A DNA stretch of 64,000 bases from Mya arenaria (taxonomy: Eukaryota; Mollusca; Bivalvia; Myida; Myidae), in assembly GCF_026914265.1 (NCBI RefSeq), contig NC_069135.1:29950738-30014737 (forward strand), read 5' to 3'. Made by a program: the position numbers and the translations under genes. This document shows positions 38,901-51,200 of this stretch, one piece after another; position 1 is the stretch's first letter, and every line of letters starts with the position of its first letter. Below the pieces are notes generated by a model that was not told where the DNA came from, searched no databases, and saw nothing but the letters and a program-made list of their open reading frames with translations.

Positions 38901-40075
38901 AAACACTATTTGATTGCAAGTTTTACAAGTCACCTTGAAGGAAGGCCTGAAGAAGCGTTTTATTTTAGATTTTATTTAGCAATTTATTGTTTGAAATTAC
39001 TTTAAGTGTTAAAGATTCAAGTTGTTTGAAAACAATTTAAGAATGGGTTGTGTTAGACATGGACAAGGTTAATTATGGTTGAGAAAAGTGGATTATGGTA
39101 TACAAATATCAGAGGTTCTAAATGCAAGGGATACCAGGTGCAAGCTCCACCAGGGGCATATAGCCATTTTATTATAGGAGAATCAGTAGGAGCAATTTTG
39201 TTACCTAGGACAAATATTTAAAAGCGTAGTTCTTTTCTAAATAAGAATTCTTGCTTACCTGGCCCTCTAAGTTTGTTATGGCCTTTGACTTTGGACATCA
39301 TTTTTTCGGGTTTATACCTATAAAGCAGACTTAAAGCTAAAGTAATTAAGACTGTCTTAACAATTAAAGAATAAGAATATTGTTGAAAACAGAAAAAAAT
39401 ACTGATTATTTTTAGACCCTGGGGTGAAGTGAGTTGTGTTTTTTTGTTGTGTGTGGGGGGGTATGGGGGGGGGGGCTGTGTAGCCCAGTAGTTTTTTTTT
39501 GTTGAAATATAAGATTTCATCATTAATGGCCAATGTACATATATATTATATGTTATGCAATGTTGAAAGAAGACAATTCAGTCTATACAAATACTTCCTT
39601 CTGCTTAAGTACCTTTCTACATGATAATCAGATTTCCTACCTTTCGTAGTCAATAAGACCCCTTGTTGGAAATCTGCAGGATACTTCTTGAAAATTGTTT
39701 CTCAAAGTCTTTTAACACTTGATCAATATAGGTTTTCTAAGATTACAACAACCTATTTTCTAATTGACAGGGAGGTTGATTCTCTGAACTATCATTATAA
39801 AAACAAGCTCTATCAGAGAGGGCATTTCGTTGATTAAGTTGTTGTTGTTTTTTAAAGTTTTGAAAAAATTGCACTGACCTACCGGTACATTACTGCATAA
39901 GAATGCCAGGAATTTAATATTGAGAGAGGGTTTATTGCTTTCCATTACAATATGCTGTGCTATCAGTTGGTCAAGAAATAGATAAAAATAAAGTGGCCAA
40001 AACAAAATAATGGTAATTTTTTATCAGAATTGATTTGATATTTTAAATAATGGAAACAGTCCATGCATGATGATG
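35994..40075. other. Intronic AT-rich sequence with local duplications
   Basis: A direct duplication lies at about 38441-38503 / 38528-38583 (TTCTTTTGAGA..AATGCCAATGCTA..GTGCCAGTCTA). Two similar phrases (CCATAACTCCGRCTA..) at 37750 and 38327 suggest a shared dispersed repeat. G-runs occur at 39450-39475. No exon was recognised. Confidence 0.45.
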
Positions 40076-43000
40076 TGCAGTGTCATTGGCTGTGTATGGA
40101 TGTCATGGATGCAGTCCCTGCACAGCGCCATTGGCTGTGTATGAATGCTGTCCCTTTACAGTTTCATTGTCTATGTATGGATGCAGTCCCTGCACAGCGA
40201 CATTGGCTGTGTATGGATGCAGTCCCTGCACAGCGCCATTGGCTGTGTATGGATGCAGTGCCTGTACACTGTACAGTGTCATTGGCTGTGTATGGATGCA
40301 GATCCTGTACAGCATCATTGGCTGTGTATAGATGCAGATCCTGTACAGCATCATTGGCTGTGTATGGATGCAGATCCTGTACAGCGCCATTGGCTGTGTA
40401 TGGATGCAGTGCCTGTACACTGTACAGTGTCATTGGCTGTGTATGGATGCAGTCCCTTTACAGCATCATTGGCTATGTATGGATGAAGTCCCTGCACAGC
40501 GACATTGGCTGTGTATGGATGCAGTCCCTGCACAGCGCCATTGGCTGTGTATGGATGCAGTGCCTGTACACTGAACAGTGTCATTGGCTGTGTATGGATG
40601 CAGATTCTGTACAGCATCATTGGCTGTGTATGGATGCAAATCCTGTACAGCATCATTGGCTGTGTATGGATGCAGATCCTGTACAGCGCCATTGGCTGTG
40701 TATGGATGCAGTGCCTGTACACTGTACAGTGTCATTGGCTGTGTATGGTTGCAGTCCCTTTACAGCATCATTGGCTGTGTATGGATGCATCCCCTGTACA
40801 GCATCATTGGCTGTGTTTGGATGCAGATCCTGTACAGCGCCATTGGCTGTGTATGGATGCAGTGCCTGTACACTGTACAGCATCATTGGCTGTGTATGGA
40901 TGCTGTCCCTGTACAGCTTCATTGGCTGTGTATGGATGCAGTCATTGTACAGCGTCATTGGCTGTGTATGGATGCAGTCCCTGCACAGCGCCATTGGCTG
41001 TGTATGGATGCAGATCCTGTACAGCATCATTGGCTGTGTATGGATGCAGATCCTGTACAGCATCATTGGCTGTGTATGGATGCAGATCCTGTACAGCGCC
41101 ATTGGCTGTGTATGGATGCAGTGCCTGTACACTGTACAGTGTCATTGGCTGTGTATGGTTGCAGTCCCCTTACAGCATCATTGGCTATGTATGGATGCAG
41201 TCCCTGCACAGCGACATTGGCTGTGTATGGATGCAGTCCCTGCACAGCGCCATTGGCTGTGTATGGATGCAGTGCCTGTACACTGTACAGTGTCATTGGC
41301 TGTGTATGGATGCAGATCCTGTACAGCATCATTGGCTGTGTATGGATGCAGATCCTGTACAGCATCATTGGCTGTGTATGGATGCAGATCCTGTACAGTG
41401 CCATTGGCTGTGTATGGATGCAGTGCCTGTACACTGTACAGTGTCATTGGCTGTGTATGGTTGCAGTCCCCTTACAGCATCATTGGCTATGTATGGATGC
41501 AGTCCCTGCACAGCGACATTGGCTGTGTATGGATGCAGTCCCTGCACAGCGCCATTGGCTGTGTATGGATGCAGTGCCTGTACACTGTACAGTGTCATTG
41601 GCTGTGTATGGATGCAGATCCTGTACAGCATCATTGGCTGTGTATGGATGCAGATCCTGTACAGCATCATTGGCTGTGTATGGATGCAGATCCTGTACAG
41701 TGCCATTGGCTGTGTATGGATGCAGTGCCTGTACACTGTACAGTGTCATTGGCTGTGTATGGTTGCAGTCCCTTTACAGCATCATTGGCTGTGTATGGAT
41801 GCATCCCCTGTACAGCTTCATTGGCTGTGTATGGATGCTGTCCCTGTACAGCTTCATTGGCTGTGTATGGATGCAGTCCCTGTACAGCGTCATTGGCTGT
41901 GTATAGATGCAGTCCCTGTACAGCGTCATTGGCTGTGTATGGATGCAGTCCCTAATAGTGTCATTGGCTGTGTATGGATGCATCCCCTGTACAGCGTCAT
42001 TGGCTGTGTATGGATGCAGTCCCGGTACAGTGTCATTGGCTGTGTATGGATGCATCCCCTGTACAGCTTCATTGGCTGTGTATGGATGCAGTCCCGGTAC
42101 AGTGTCATTGGCTGTGTATGGATGCATCCCCTGTACAGCTTCATTGGCTGTGTATGGATGCAGTCCCGGTACAGTGTCATTGGCTGTGTATGGATGCAGA
42201 TCCTATACAGTGTCATTGGCTGTGTATGGTTGCAGTCCCTTTACAGCATCATTGGCTGTGTATGGATGCATCCCCTGTACAGCATCATTGGCTGTGTATG
42301 GATGCAGTCCCTGTACAGCATCATTGGCTGTGTATGGATGCAGTCCCTGTACAGCATCATTGGCTGTGTATGGATGCAGTCCCTGTACAGCATCATTGGC
42401 TGTGTATGGATGCAATCCCTGTACAGCATCATTGGCTGTGTATGGATGCAGTCCCTTATAGTGTCATTGGCTGTGTATGGATGCATCCCCTGTACAGCGT
42501 CATTGGCTGTGTATGGGTGCAGTGCCTGTACAGCTTCATTGGCTGTGTATGGATGCAGTCCCTGTACAGCATCATTGGCTGTGTATGGATGCAGTCCCTA
42601 ATAGTGTCATTGGCTGTGTATGGATGCATCCCCTGTACAGCGTCATTGGATGTGTATGGATGCATCCCCTGTACAGGGTCATTGGCTGTGTATGGATGCA
42701 GTCCCGGTACAGTGTCATTGGCTGTGTATGGATGCATCCCCTGTACAGCTTCATTGGCTGTGTATGGATGCAGTCCCGGTACAGTGTCATTGGCTGTGTA
42801 TGGATATAGTCCGGGTACAGTGTCATTGGATGTGTATGGATGCAGTCCCTGTACAACGTCATTGTCTGTGTATGGATGCAGTCCCTCTACAGTGTCATTG
42901 GATGTGTATAGTTGCAGTCCCTTTACAGCGTCTCTGGCTGTGTATGGATGCATCCCCTGTACAGCTTCATTGGCTGTGTATGGATGCAGTCCCTAATAGT

Positions 43001-45211
43001 GTCATTGGCTGTGTATGGATTCATCCCCTGTACAGCTTCATTGGCTGTGTATGGATGCAGTCCCGGTACAGTGTCATTGGCTGTGTATGGATGCATCCCA
43101 TGTACAGCGTCATTGGATGTGTATGGATGCAGTCCCTGTACAGTGTCATTGGATGTGTATGGATGCAGTGCCTGTACAGTGTCATTGGCTGTGTATGGAT
43201 GCAGTCCCTGTACAGCGTCATTGGATGTGTATGGATGCAGTGCCTGTACAGTGTCATTGGCTGTGTGTGGTATGGATGCATCCCCTGTACAGCTTCATTG
43301 GCTGTGTATGGATGCATCCCCTGTACAGCTTCATTGGATGTGTATGGATGCATCCCCTGTACAGCGTCATTGGATGTGTATGGATGCAGTCCCTGTACAG
43401 TGTCATTGGCTGTGTATGGATGCATCCCCTGTACAGCGTCATTGGATGTGTATGGATGCATCCCCTGTACAGCGTCATTGGCTGTGTATGGATGCATCCC
43501 CTGTACAGCGTCATTGGATGTGTATGGATGCAGTCCCTGTACAGTGTCATTGGCTGTGTATGGATGCATCCCCTGTACAGCGTCATTGGATGTGTATGGA
43601 TGCAGTCCCTGTACAGTGTCATTGGCTGTGTATGGATGCATCCCCTGTACAGCGTCATTGGATGTGTATGGATGCATCCCCTGTACAGCGTCATTGGCTG
43701 TGTATGGATGCATCCCCTGTACAGCGTCATTGGATGTGTATGGATGCAGTCCCTGTACAGTGTCATTGGCTGTGTATTGATGCATCCCCTGTACAGTGTC
43801 ATTGGCTGTGTATGGATGTATCCCCTGTACAGCGTCATTGGCTGTGTATGGATGCATCCCCTGTACAGTGTCATTGGCTGTGTATGGATGCATCCCCTGT
43901 ACAGCGTCATTGGCTGTGTATGGATGCAGTCTAGGTACAGTGTCATTGGCTGTGTATGGATGCATCCCCTGTACAGCGTCATTGCATGTGTATGGATGCA
44001 TCCCCTGTACAGCGTCATTGGATGTGTATGGATGCAGTCCCGGTACAGCGTCATTGGCTGTGTATGGATGCAGTCCCTCTACAGTGTCATTGGATGTGTA
44101 TGGTTGAAGTCCCTTTACAGCGTCATTGGCTGTGTATGGATGCATCCCCTGTACAGCTTTATTGACTGTGTATGGATGCAGTCCCTGTACAGCTTCATTG
44201 GCTGTGTATGGATGTAGTCCCTGCACAGCGCCATTGGATGTGTATGGATGCATCCCCTGTACAGCTTCATTGGCTGTGTATGGATGCATCCCCTGTACAG
44301 CGTCATTGGCTGTGTATGGATGCAGTCCCTGTACAGCTTCATTGGCTGTGTATGGATACTGTCCCTGTACAGCATCATTGGCTGTGTATGGATGCAGTCC
44401 CTGTACAGCGCCATTGGCTGTGTATGGATGCATCCCCTGTACAGCGTCATTGGCTGTGTATGGATGCAGTCCCTGTACAGCGTCATTGACTGTGTAAGGA
44501 TGCAGTCCCGTACAGCGTCATTGGATGTGTATGGATGCAGTCCCTTATAGTGTCATTGGCTGTGTATGGATGCAGTCCCTGTACAGCCTCATTGGCTGTG
44601 TATAGATGCAGTGCCTGTACAGTGTCATTGGCTGTGTATTGATGCAGTCCCTGGACAGCGTCATTGGCTGTGTATGTATGCATCCCTTGTACTGGGTCAT
44701 TGGCTGTGTATGGATGCATCCCTTGTACTGCGTCATTGGCTGTGTATGTATGCATCCCTTGTACTGCGTTATTGGCTGTGTATGGATATAGTCCCTGTAC
44801 AGTGTCATTGGCTGTGTATTGATGCAGTCCCTGGACAGCGTCATTGGCTGTGTATGTATGCATCCCTTGTACTGCGTCATTGGCTGTGTATGGATGCATC
44901 CCTTGTACTGCGTCATTGGCTGTGTATGGATGCATCCCTTGTACTGCGTCATTGGCTGTGTATGGATGCATCCCTTGTACTGCGTCATTGGCTGTGTATG
45001 GATGCATCCCTTGTACTGCGTCATTGGCTGTGTATGTATGCATCCCTTGTACTGCGTCATTGGCTGTGTATGGATGCATCCCTTGTACTGCGTCATTGGC
45101 TGTGTATGTATGCATCCCTTGTACTGCGTCATTGGCTGTGTATGGATGCAGTCCCTGTACAGCGTCATTGACTGTGTATAGATGTAATCCCTATACAATA
45201 GCATTGACTTA
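40076..45211. repeat. Giant minisatellite, 36/43-bp units, about 140 copies, with higher-order structure
   Basis: The basic unit is CATTGGCTGTGTATGGATGC followed by AGTCCCTGTACAGCGT (36 bp). A 43-bp variant ends GCCTGTACACTGTACAGTGT. In the first third a higher-order block of six 36-mers and two 43-mers (302 bp) recurs, for example from 41143 and 41445. The middle third mixes CATCCCCTGTACAGCGT and CAGTCCCTGTACAGTGT units. The last part (about 44650-45140) is nearly pure CATCCCTTGTACTGCGT units. As 36 is a multiple of three, long frames up to about 700 codons stay open in several frames on both strands. They are artefacts of the repeat, broken wherever a 43-bp unit shifts the frame. Every unit keeps ATTGG, the complement of a CCAAT box, and most keep the palindrome CTGTACAG. 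Confidence 0.97.
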
Positions 45212-48200
45212 GAATTGATGCAACTCAAGTACTGAGGCTTCTTGTAATTGAATGTATGCAGAAGCATTGCCTTTTCGCATTGTTTAATGGATCGACATAA
45301 TCTCGGAATGGAAGTTTTTACTTTTACTCTGTAGTTGTATGTATTTGATATTGAAAAGTTGCTATCTCTGTTCACTTTAATACCTTGACTTTGATTGCAT
45401 ACCTGGGGGCTGGTTTTGAATTTAAATGAATGCAATATGTATGCATGTGCAGACTAAATTGTTTTGAACAAAGTCTAAACAAGCGGAGAGAAAGTGGGAT
45501 TTCATTTAGTTGCTATTTTGTGTGTTCAGTAAATTAGTGCGCAGCTGACATTTGTGACAGCGTTAAGCCTTCATTTTCCTCTAATAATGCCATAAATCAC
45601 ACGAAAAGAGGATATTCTCATCCTTTTAAACAGTGCTAACAATTTCAGATTCCATTTCAGTTTCCTGAAGGAGGATACAATTGATTTTTGTCTGGGCAGC
45701 CTGCAATAGTGAAATTGTGTCATTGCTCAGAAACCCCCCAGTTTATTTCTTCTATTCCCTGTAATTAATTTGTCTTATAATTATGTTAAGTTTTTGTTTG
45801 AACTTTACTTAGGTAATGTCGATAATCAAAATCTGAAGAACAGAAATAGTTGTAAATTGTAATAATGCTTCGTTGGCTTTGTTCTAAATATTTACTTTTA
45901 TTAAAGCGCTTCTGTTTTTTTAAGAAAACATTCGAGGCATTGTCATAGTCAGTGGCGTCGTTATCAGCAGAAGCTGCAATCTTCATCTGTGTTGCGGTGC
46001 AAAAACTTATCCTTGGCCATAATTCAAACCTCTCTTGGTATTCAGATGAAACTTGGTACAGTTTTTGCCAGAGACAATATGCTGTGCAGGAATAACAAGG
46101 CCCATATTATACCTCTAGCTTTAAGAATTGTTGAGTTGTTTTTTTCAACTGAAGAAAACAGACATGCGTCATTTGACGTTCACTCTATGGCGCACTTATG
46201 TTAATAATTTATTTCAGTTTGTTATAAATATTTAACTTCTATTTCTCAAGAGTTATAGATCTTGTTTAGATAGTATTTGAGCATTGATTTAAACTGTGTG
46301 CTCAGCTGAACTTTATGGCATAATTTTGTTCGGAATTAAGTTATGTTTAGAATGAAGACATTTCAAGCCTTATCGATACAAAATACAATTTATACTGTCA
46401 CATTTAAAATGTCTGTGTTATTGTTGTTGCTATAAGTTTTATCAATCTTACTTGTCCAATTTTATCAATGCCAATGAACACATCGGGGTTTTTTCAGCCC
46501 TTTTTGGGTCTGAAATTGGCCCCCGATCCCCTCTTGAAAAAATATGTATTATTGACCCTGCCTAGGTGAAAAAATCCTTTTAAATATACGGAGCATTAGG
46601 AGCATTGACCCCTTAAAATTAAGAAATTGTAGCAATATATAGTGCTATTCATGAAGTTTACCAAGTTTGTTAAATAAAAGGTTTAAAAACAAGTTGAACA
46701 TTAAATGAATCATGCTAGTATTATCCCCCTTTTGCCAAAATGACACTATTTTTCCCTATCAAAGAGGCCTGCCACCATTCCCTTAAAAGTGGAAAAAAAT
46801 GTTGACTCTTTCCGCTGTGTTTTCCTGTAAATCATGTAATCAAATTTAGTTCCCAGTTTGTATGTATTGAGAAAATTGAATTTCTAACAAATGTTGCAGC
46901 GACAGAGAAGTCCTTTATTCATCGATGTAAGACAATTTGCGAAGTGTTTCAGACAAATATGGTGACAGTAGGGAATAATGAATAGGAAAAAGTCAGGCGC
47001 AAACGTCATTAGGTTGAGTAAGCAGAAATAATTTGGCCGTCTGGGGTCTTAACAGAGCCTAGTAATGGTAGGTTAGGGGCATGTTGTTCTGGTCTTTGAT
47101 GGGGGTTTGTTAATGATGTGACAGTAATGTGCATATTCAGACAAATAATCCCTTAAAGACAATACTGTTTTCCGGATTGGCTTCTGGCTTCATCTTGGAT
47201 GCTCTTATATAATATGTCAGTTAGATATATATGCAGTGGAATCTTAGGGTAAAACCCGGTAGTCAAATTTCTGAAGTCCAAAAGTACAAATATGAATCGA
47301 TGTTCAGAAATTATTTGTTAAGCTTTATGTCATCAAAACGATTCATAATAATTTTAGTTAAAAATATAAATTTAGGAAAATAAGTTTTTTTTTGTTAGAT
47401 GCAATGTTGATTTTAAAACAATTTTATGAAATGTGAGTGATGATGTAGTTTATTTGCAGATAAACAACTGTTGTTTATAAGTTTTTGCTGTCAACTGAGG
47501 ATGTAATGCCTCTTTGTTTAAGAGTATTTCACTGGTTGCTCTGTCATGTTATATCTGCAGGCTGAAATCAAATGTAATATTACATTTGTCTCTGTTATAT
47601 GCTGACAATTAGTGTTGAAATGTTGAAACTGGGGAGTGAGGAGGTGAGAATGTTTTGAAAATGCTTCTAGCTATCTGTTAAAAAGATAGTGTATAGATCC
47701 AGTTTTTGTCACTTAATTTATTATGTTACTGAGCAAAGAGTATAGAGACTACACATTAGGTAACACAACTACTTTTGTCATTTTTTACGCCCTCGAATCG
47801 CACCTTTCGTCTGTCAGTCCATGCTCTGGCTCAACTTCTTTCTCTTGTATGGACAGATTTTAAAATAACTTGCCACATGTGTCCGACATAACACGACAAT
47901 GTGTCTTGGCAAGACCTTTGTCCCTACTCTAAGGTCAAGGTCATACTAAGTTTTTTGTTTACTATGGAATGCTGCATATGCATAGCTAGAATAAATATAG
48001 TCATGTCGTGGCTGTTACTTTCTCTTGTCTAAAGTTTGTTGTGACAAAGCTAAAATCTATTGTGTTTATAAGAAGCTGAAGTTTTTTGCCATTTGAAATT
48101 AAATTCATTCATTTGCATACAGCAAGATTTAAAGAAAAAACTTCTTTTGAGTATGTGTTGACACTGAAAAAAAGAAGCATCTTTCTCGGAATTATCACTT

Positions 48201-51200
48201 TGTGCCAGACTCATCACATTCACTTTTGACCTTCATAACATTGTTAAGATTCTCTGACTTGACCTCCTGAGGACAATTTACTGGGCAGAAAAACTTATCG
48301 AAACTTAAGTATGGCTGATAAGGCGTAATCCCCATGGAATAGGTTTGTCTGATGTTGCAAGAAATAAATGTTGGTACTAAGGGAATTTTGAACTGTTTGT
48401 CCTTACAAATAAGGTAATTGGAACTATCAGGACGTTGGCACTTTTTAACTTAATGTTGATCAGGGCATTGGCACTTTTTATTAATGTTGACCTCGTTTCC
48501 AGAAATTCAGTCGTGCAATGGTTTGTAAGAAGAGGATTGAGATTGAATTCCTAGATTCCCGATCTATTCCATTGATTTCTCCACAGAATGAACAAATTGA
48601 ATTTGCATTGGAATTAGGTAACACAAATTGTTATATGTGGAATGAAATAATGCAATTAGAATATTAGCTTCAACAATTGAGGAGTAAGGGAGAAAAGGGT
48701 GTCCCCTGCACAAATCTCCCCCCCCCCATGCCCCCCTCATACTCCACCCTTGCCATTTACCACCACCACCACACCACATCACACACAGTAGCAATACATT
48801 AACATATTTGATAGTGGAGATATAAAAGAGAGATCAAGATATTGTTGTTGTTAAAAATACTTTCAGTGGCTGTTTTGTGACCCTTTGTTGTATGTGCTGT
48901 TATGATATGCACGATTTAGTGTTATATCTAGTAAACATACCACTTGATGCAATACATTCAGAAGTTTTAAAGCATTCCAAAGAAATCCGGTCAGGCTCCC
49001 CTTAAATTCCCACGTTCCTAGAACTCCAGAAATCTACATAATTCTTTTGCTCTGCAATCTTGGAACCCATAAGTTATTTGGTTGGTGATAAGTTCATGGT
49101 TTGTTGATGTGTTTGATCGTGGGTCATGTAAACATTCAATGGCCACATTTACCCGTATTGTCTGAGATTGTTTACTGATATGTGGACATTACAAGAATGC
49201 CTGGCTTATGTCAGCGGTCAAGTAGAAAATGGCAGATAATTCTGGTTTTCTCCTACTTTGTATTTTAAGCTTCAGCTATTTGCTATTTATTGTATTATAA
49301 GTTTTTATAAACTTTAAAATGGGAGGTTTTTAAACAAATGTCTTATAGTTTAGTCTTGAAATTAATATGGCAAAACTCTTATTCACGAAGGGGAGTAAAC
49401 CTTTAATTTTATAACAGTAAGCTGTTCCAGTTTTACAGGTTGTTTCCCTTGGATAGTGTTTCATTAAATCATGGGAAATAATCAATGTAATTACTATACT
49501 ATCTAACAATACATGATTGTTTCCCTTTGCATGTTTTTTTTTTGCAAAGCCAATGACTAGAAAAATAAATGTTTGCTGTACCCTCCCAATAAAGCAGTAT
49601 CTGAAAAGTGAAATAGACCAGATATTTTGTATGCAAGGTTCCCATATGCAGTAGCGACAATATCTATTTTCATGATGTGTCCCAAACAACAATTATTTGC
49701 TGAATGATTGGGCAATTCCAGAGTAATGGCCATTGATTATCTATAAGTGTGTAAAGCCCATAACTTCTGTAGACTCCTGCAAAGAACTAATCTCCTAAGG
49801 GATAGACAATCTTTAAGTCCACATGACAGCCCATACATTTGATTGGCTTAAGAGACTAAGGATTAAGCACAATAATTTTAAGATTAAAATAAACTTTTAG
49901 AAAGAAAAAAATAGTGCTTCAAGGGGTGTTTCTTATATTTTTTTAATAAAAAGATGTTGTATGGTCGGGGCCATTAGAACGTTTACTTACAGTATTGTGG
50001 AATCTGAACAATTGTCAGGTAAAAATGACGGGGTTCTCGATGTAACTTTTTTAGCTGGTATTGCCTTGGTATTGTGGGAGGCATTGTTGCAGTGCACGTG
50101 TGCAATCTTAAACCTTGACCATCATTACTCTGTTCATAATGATTGCCAAGGAAACTAGGTACACATTTTGCTAGAGTCAAAATCTAAGTACCATACTTCT
50201 GGCTGTAATAATTGTCAAGTTATTTCCTTGTTTGACAAAAAAACCCAGAGAGCAATGGCTTTCTCTCTGGGCGCTCTTGTAATCCCCAAGTTGTTTAACA
50301 TTATACTTATAGCTGCATGATGCCAACCACTTGGAAAACCAATTATTTGTCAGAGGTCATTTCAGAACTCATTGATTTTCCCAATCTAATTTCCAAATTT
50401 GGCGGGGATTTCTATTGTCTGGCCTTCATCTGAAGAGCTTGATTTGTCAAAAATTCTTGGTCTTTGTTTGTTTCGTGAGAAAATTGCGGAACAGAAGTTT
50501 CAGAATTTAGTTTCACTTTTCCGTATGAAATAGGTCATTCACTATGACCATAGGTTATTCTATATGACCATTATGGCATGTCTGTGACTCAAAAGGAATG
50601 TAGCCTGTGCGACATTTTTCATGATATATATTAGACCATATATTGTATAGGTGGTTCGATGGTCAGATGTGAATGCACCAGCAACAGCCTCCGTCCTCTA
50701 GGTTTACCTTAAGATCACCACTGCGCACCATCCTCTGTCTTTTTTACTTCATTAATTGACTTCAAAAAAATAACTGAATTCTTTTATTTTTCTAAATATG
50801 CAATCATCATCAGCCTTAATGTGAATTGTAGTTGACCTGAATGCAACCTACATTTATGGTATATAAAATACCTGCCATAAACAAATATTATTCAAAATAT
50901 CAGCTATTCTTTGCTTTTTATTAGTTCTGTTTGCCAAGCCTTCTAAATATGTGGACTTTGTACGAGAACTCAATATTTAGTCTCCATCTAGCAAAAATAG
51001 TCTGCCCTTTTCACCCCTTGTTCTCCATAAGTGTGAAGTCTCCGTAGTCACATATTGTCATCTGCAATTTTATCCCCGGTATTTTAAACACAGACATTTC
51101 GTACCACTTTGTCGTTGTTTATTGCCAATTTCTATGACGGTGTGATTGGTACTTCGACTGTATACCAGACAATCACTGATATTACTATAACATGATAAGG

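Noticed and set aside
40063..42601. Open frames of 630 and 698 codons on the plus strand, rich in CVWMQSLYS / WLCMDAVP / LAVYGCSP motifs
   Set aside because: They are translations of a 36-bp tandem repeat whose length is divisible by three. Several frames on both strands are open at once, and 43-bp units shift the frame. No start context, splice logic or protein family supports them.
43021..44433. 470-codon minus-strand open frame with HPYTANDAVQGM repeats
   Set aside because: Same 36-bp array read in reverse; same argument.
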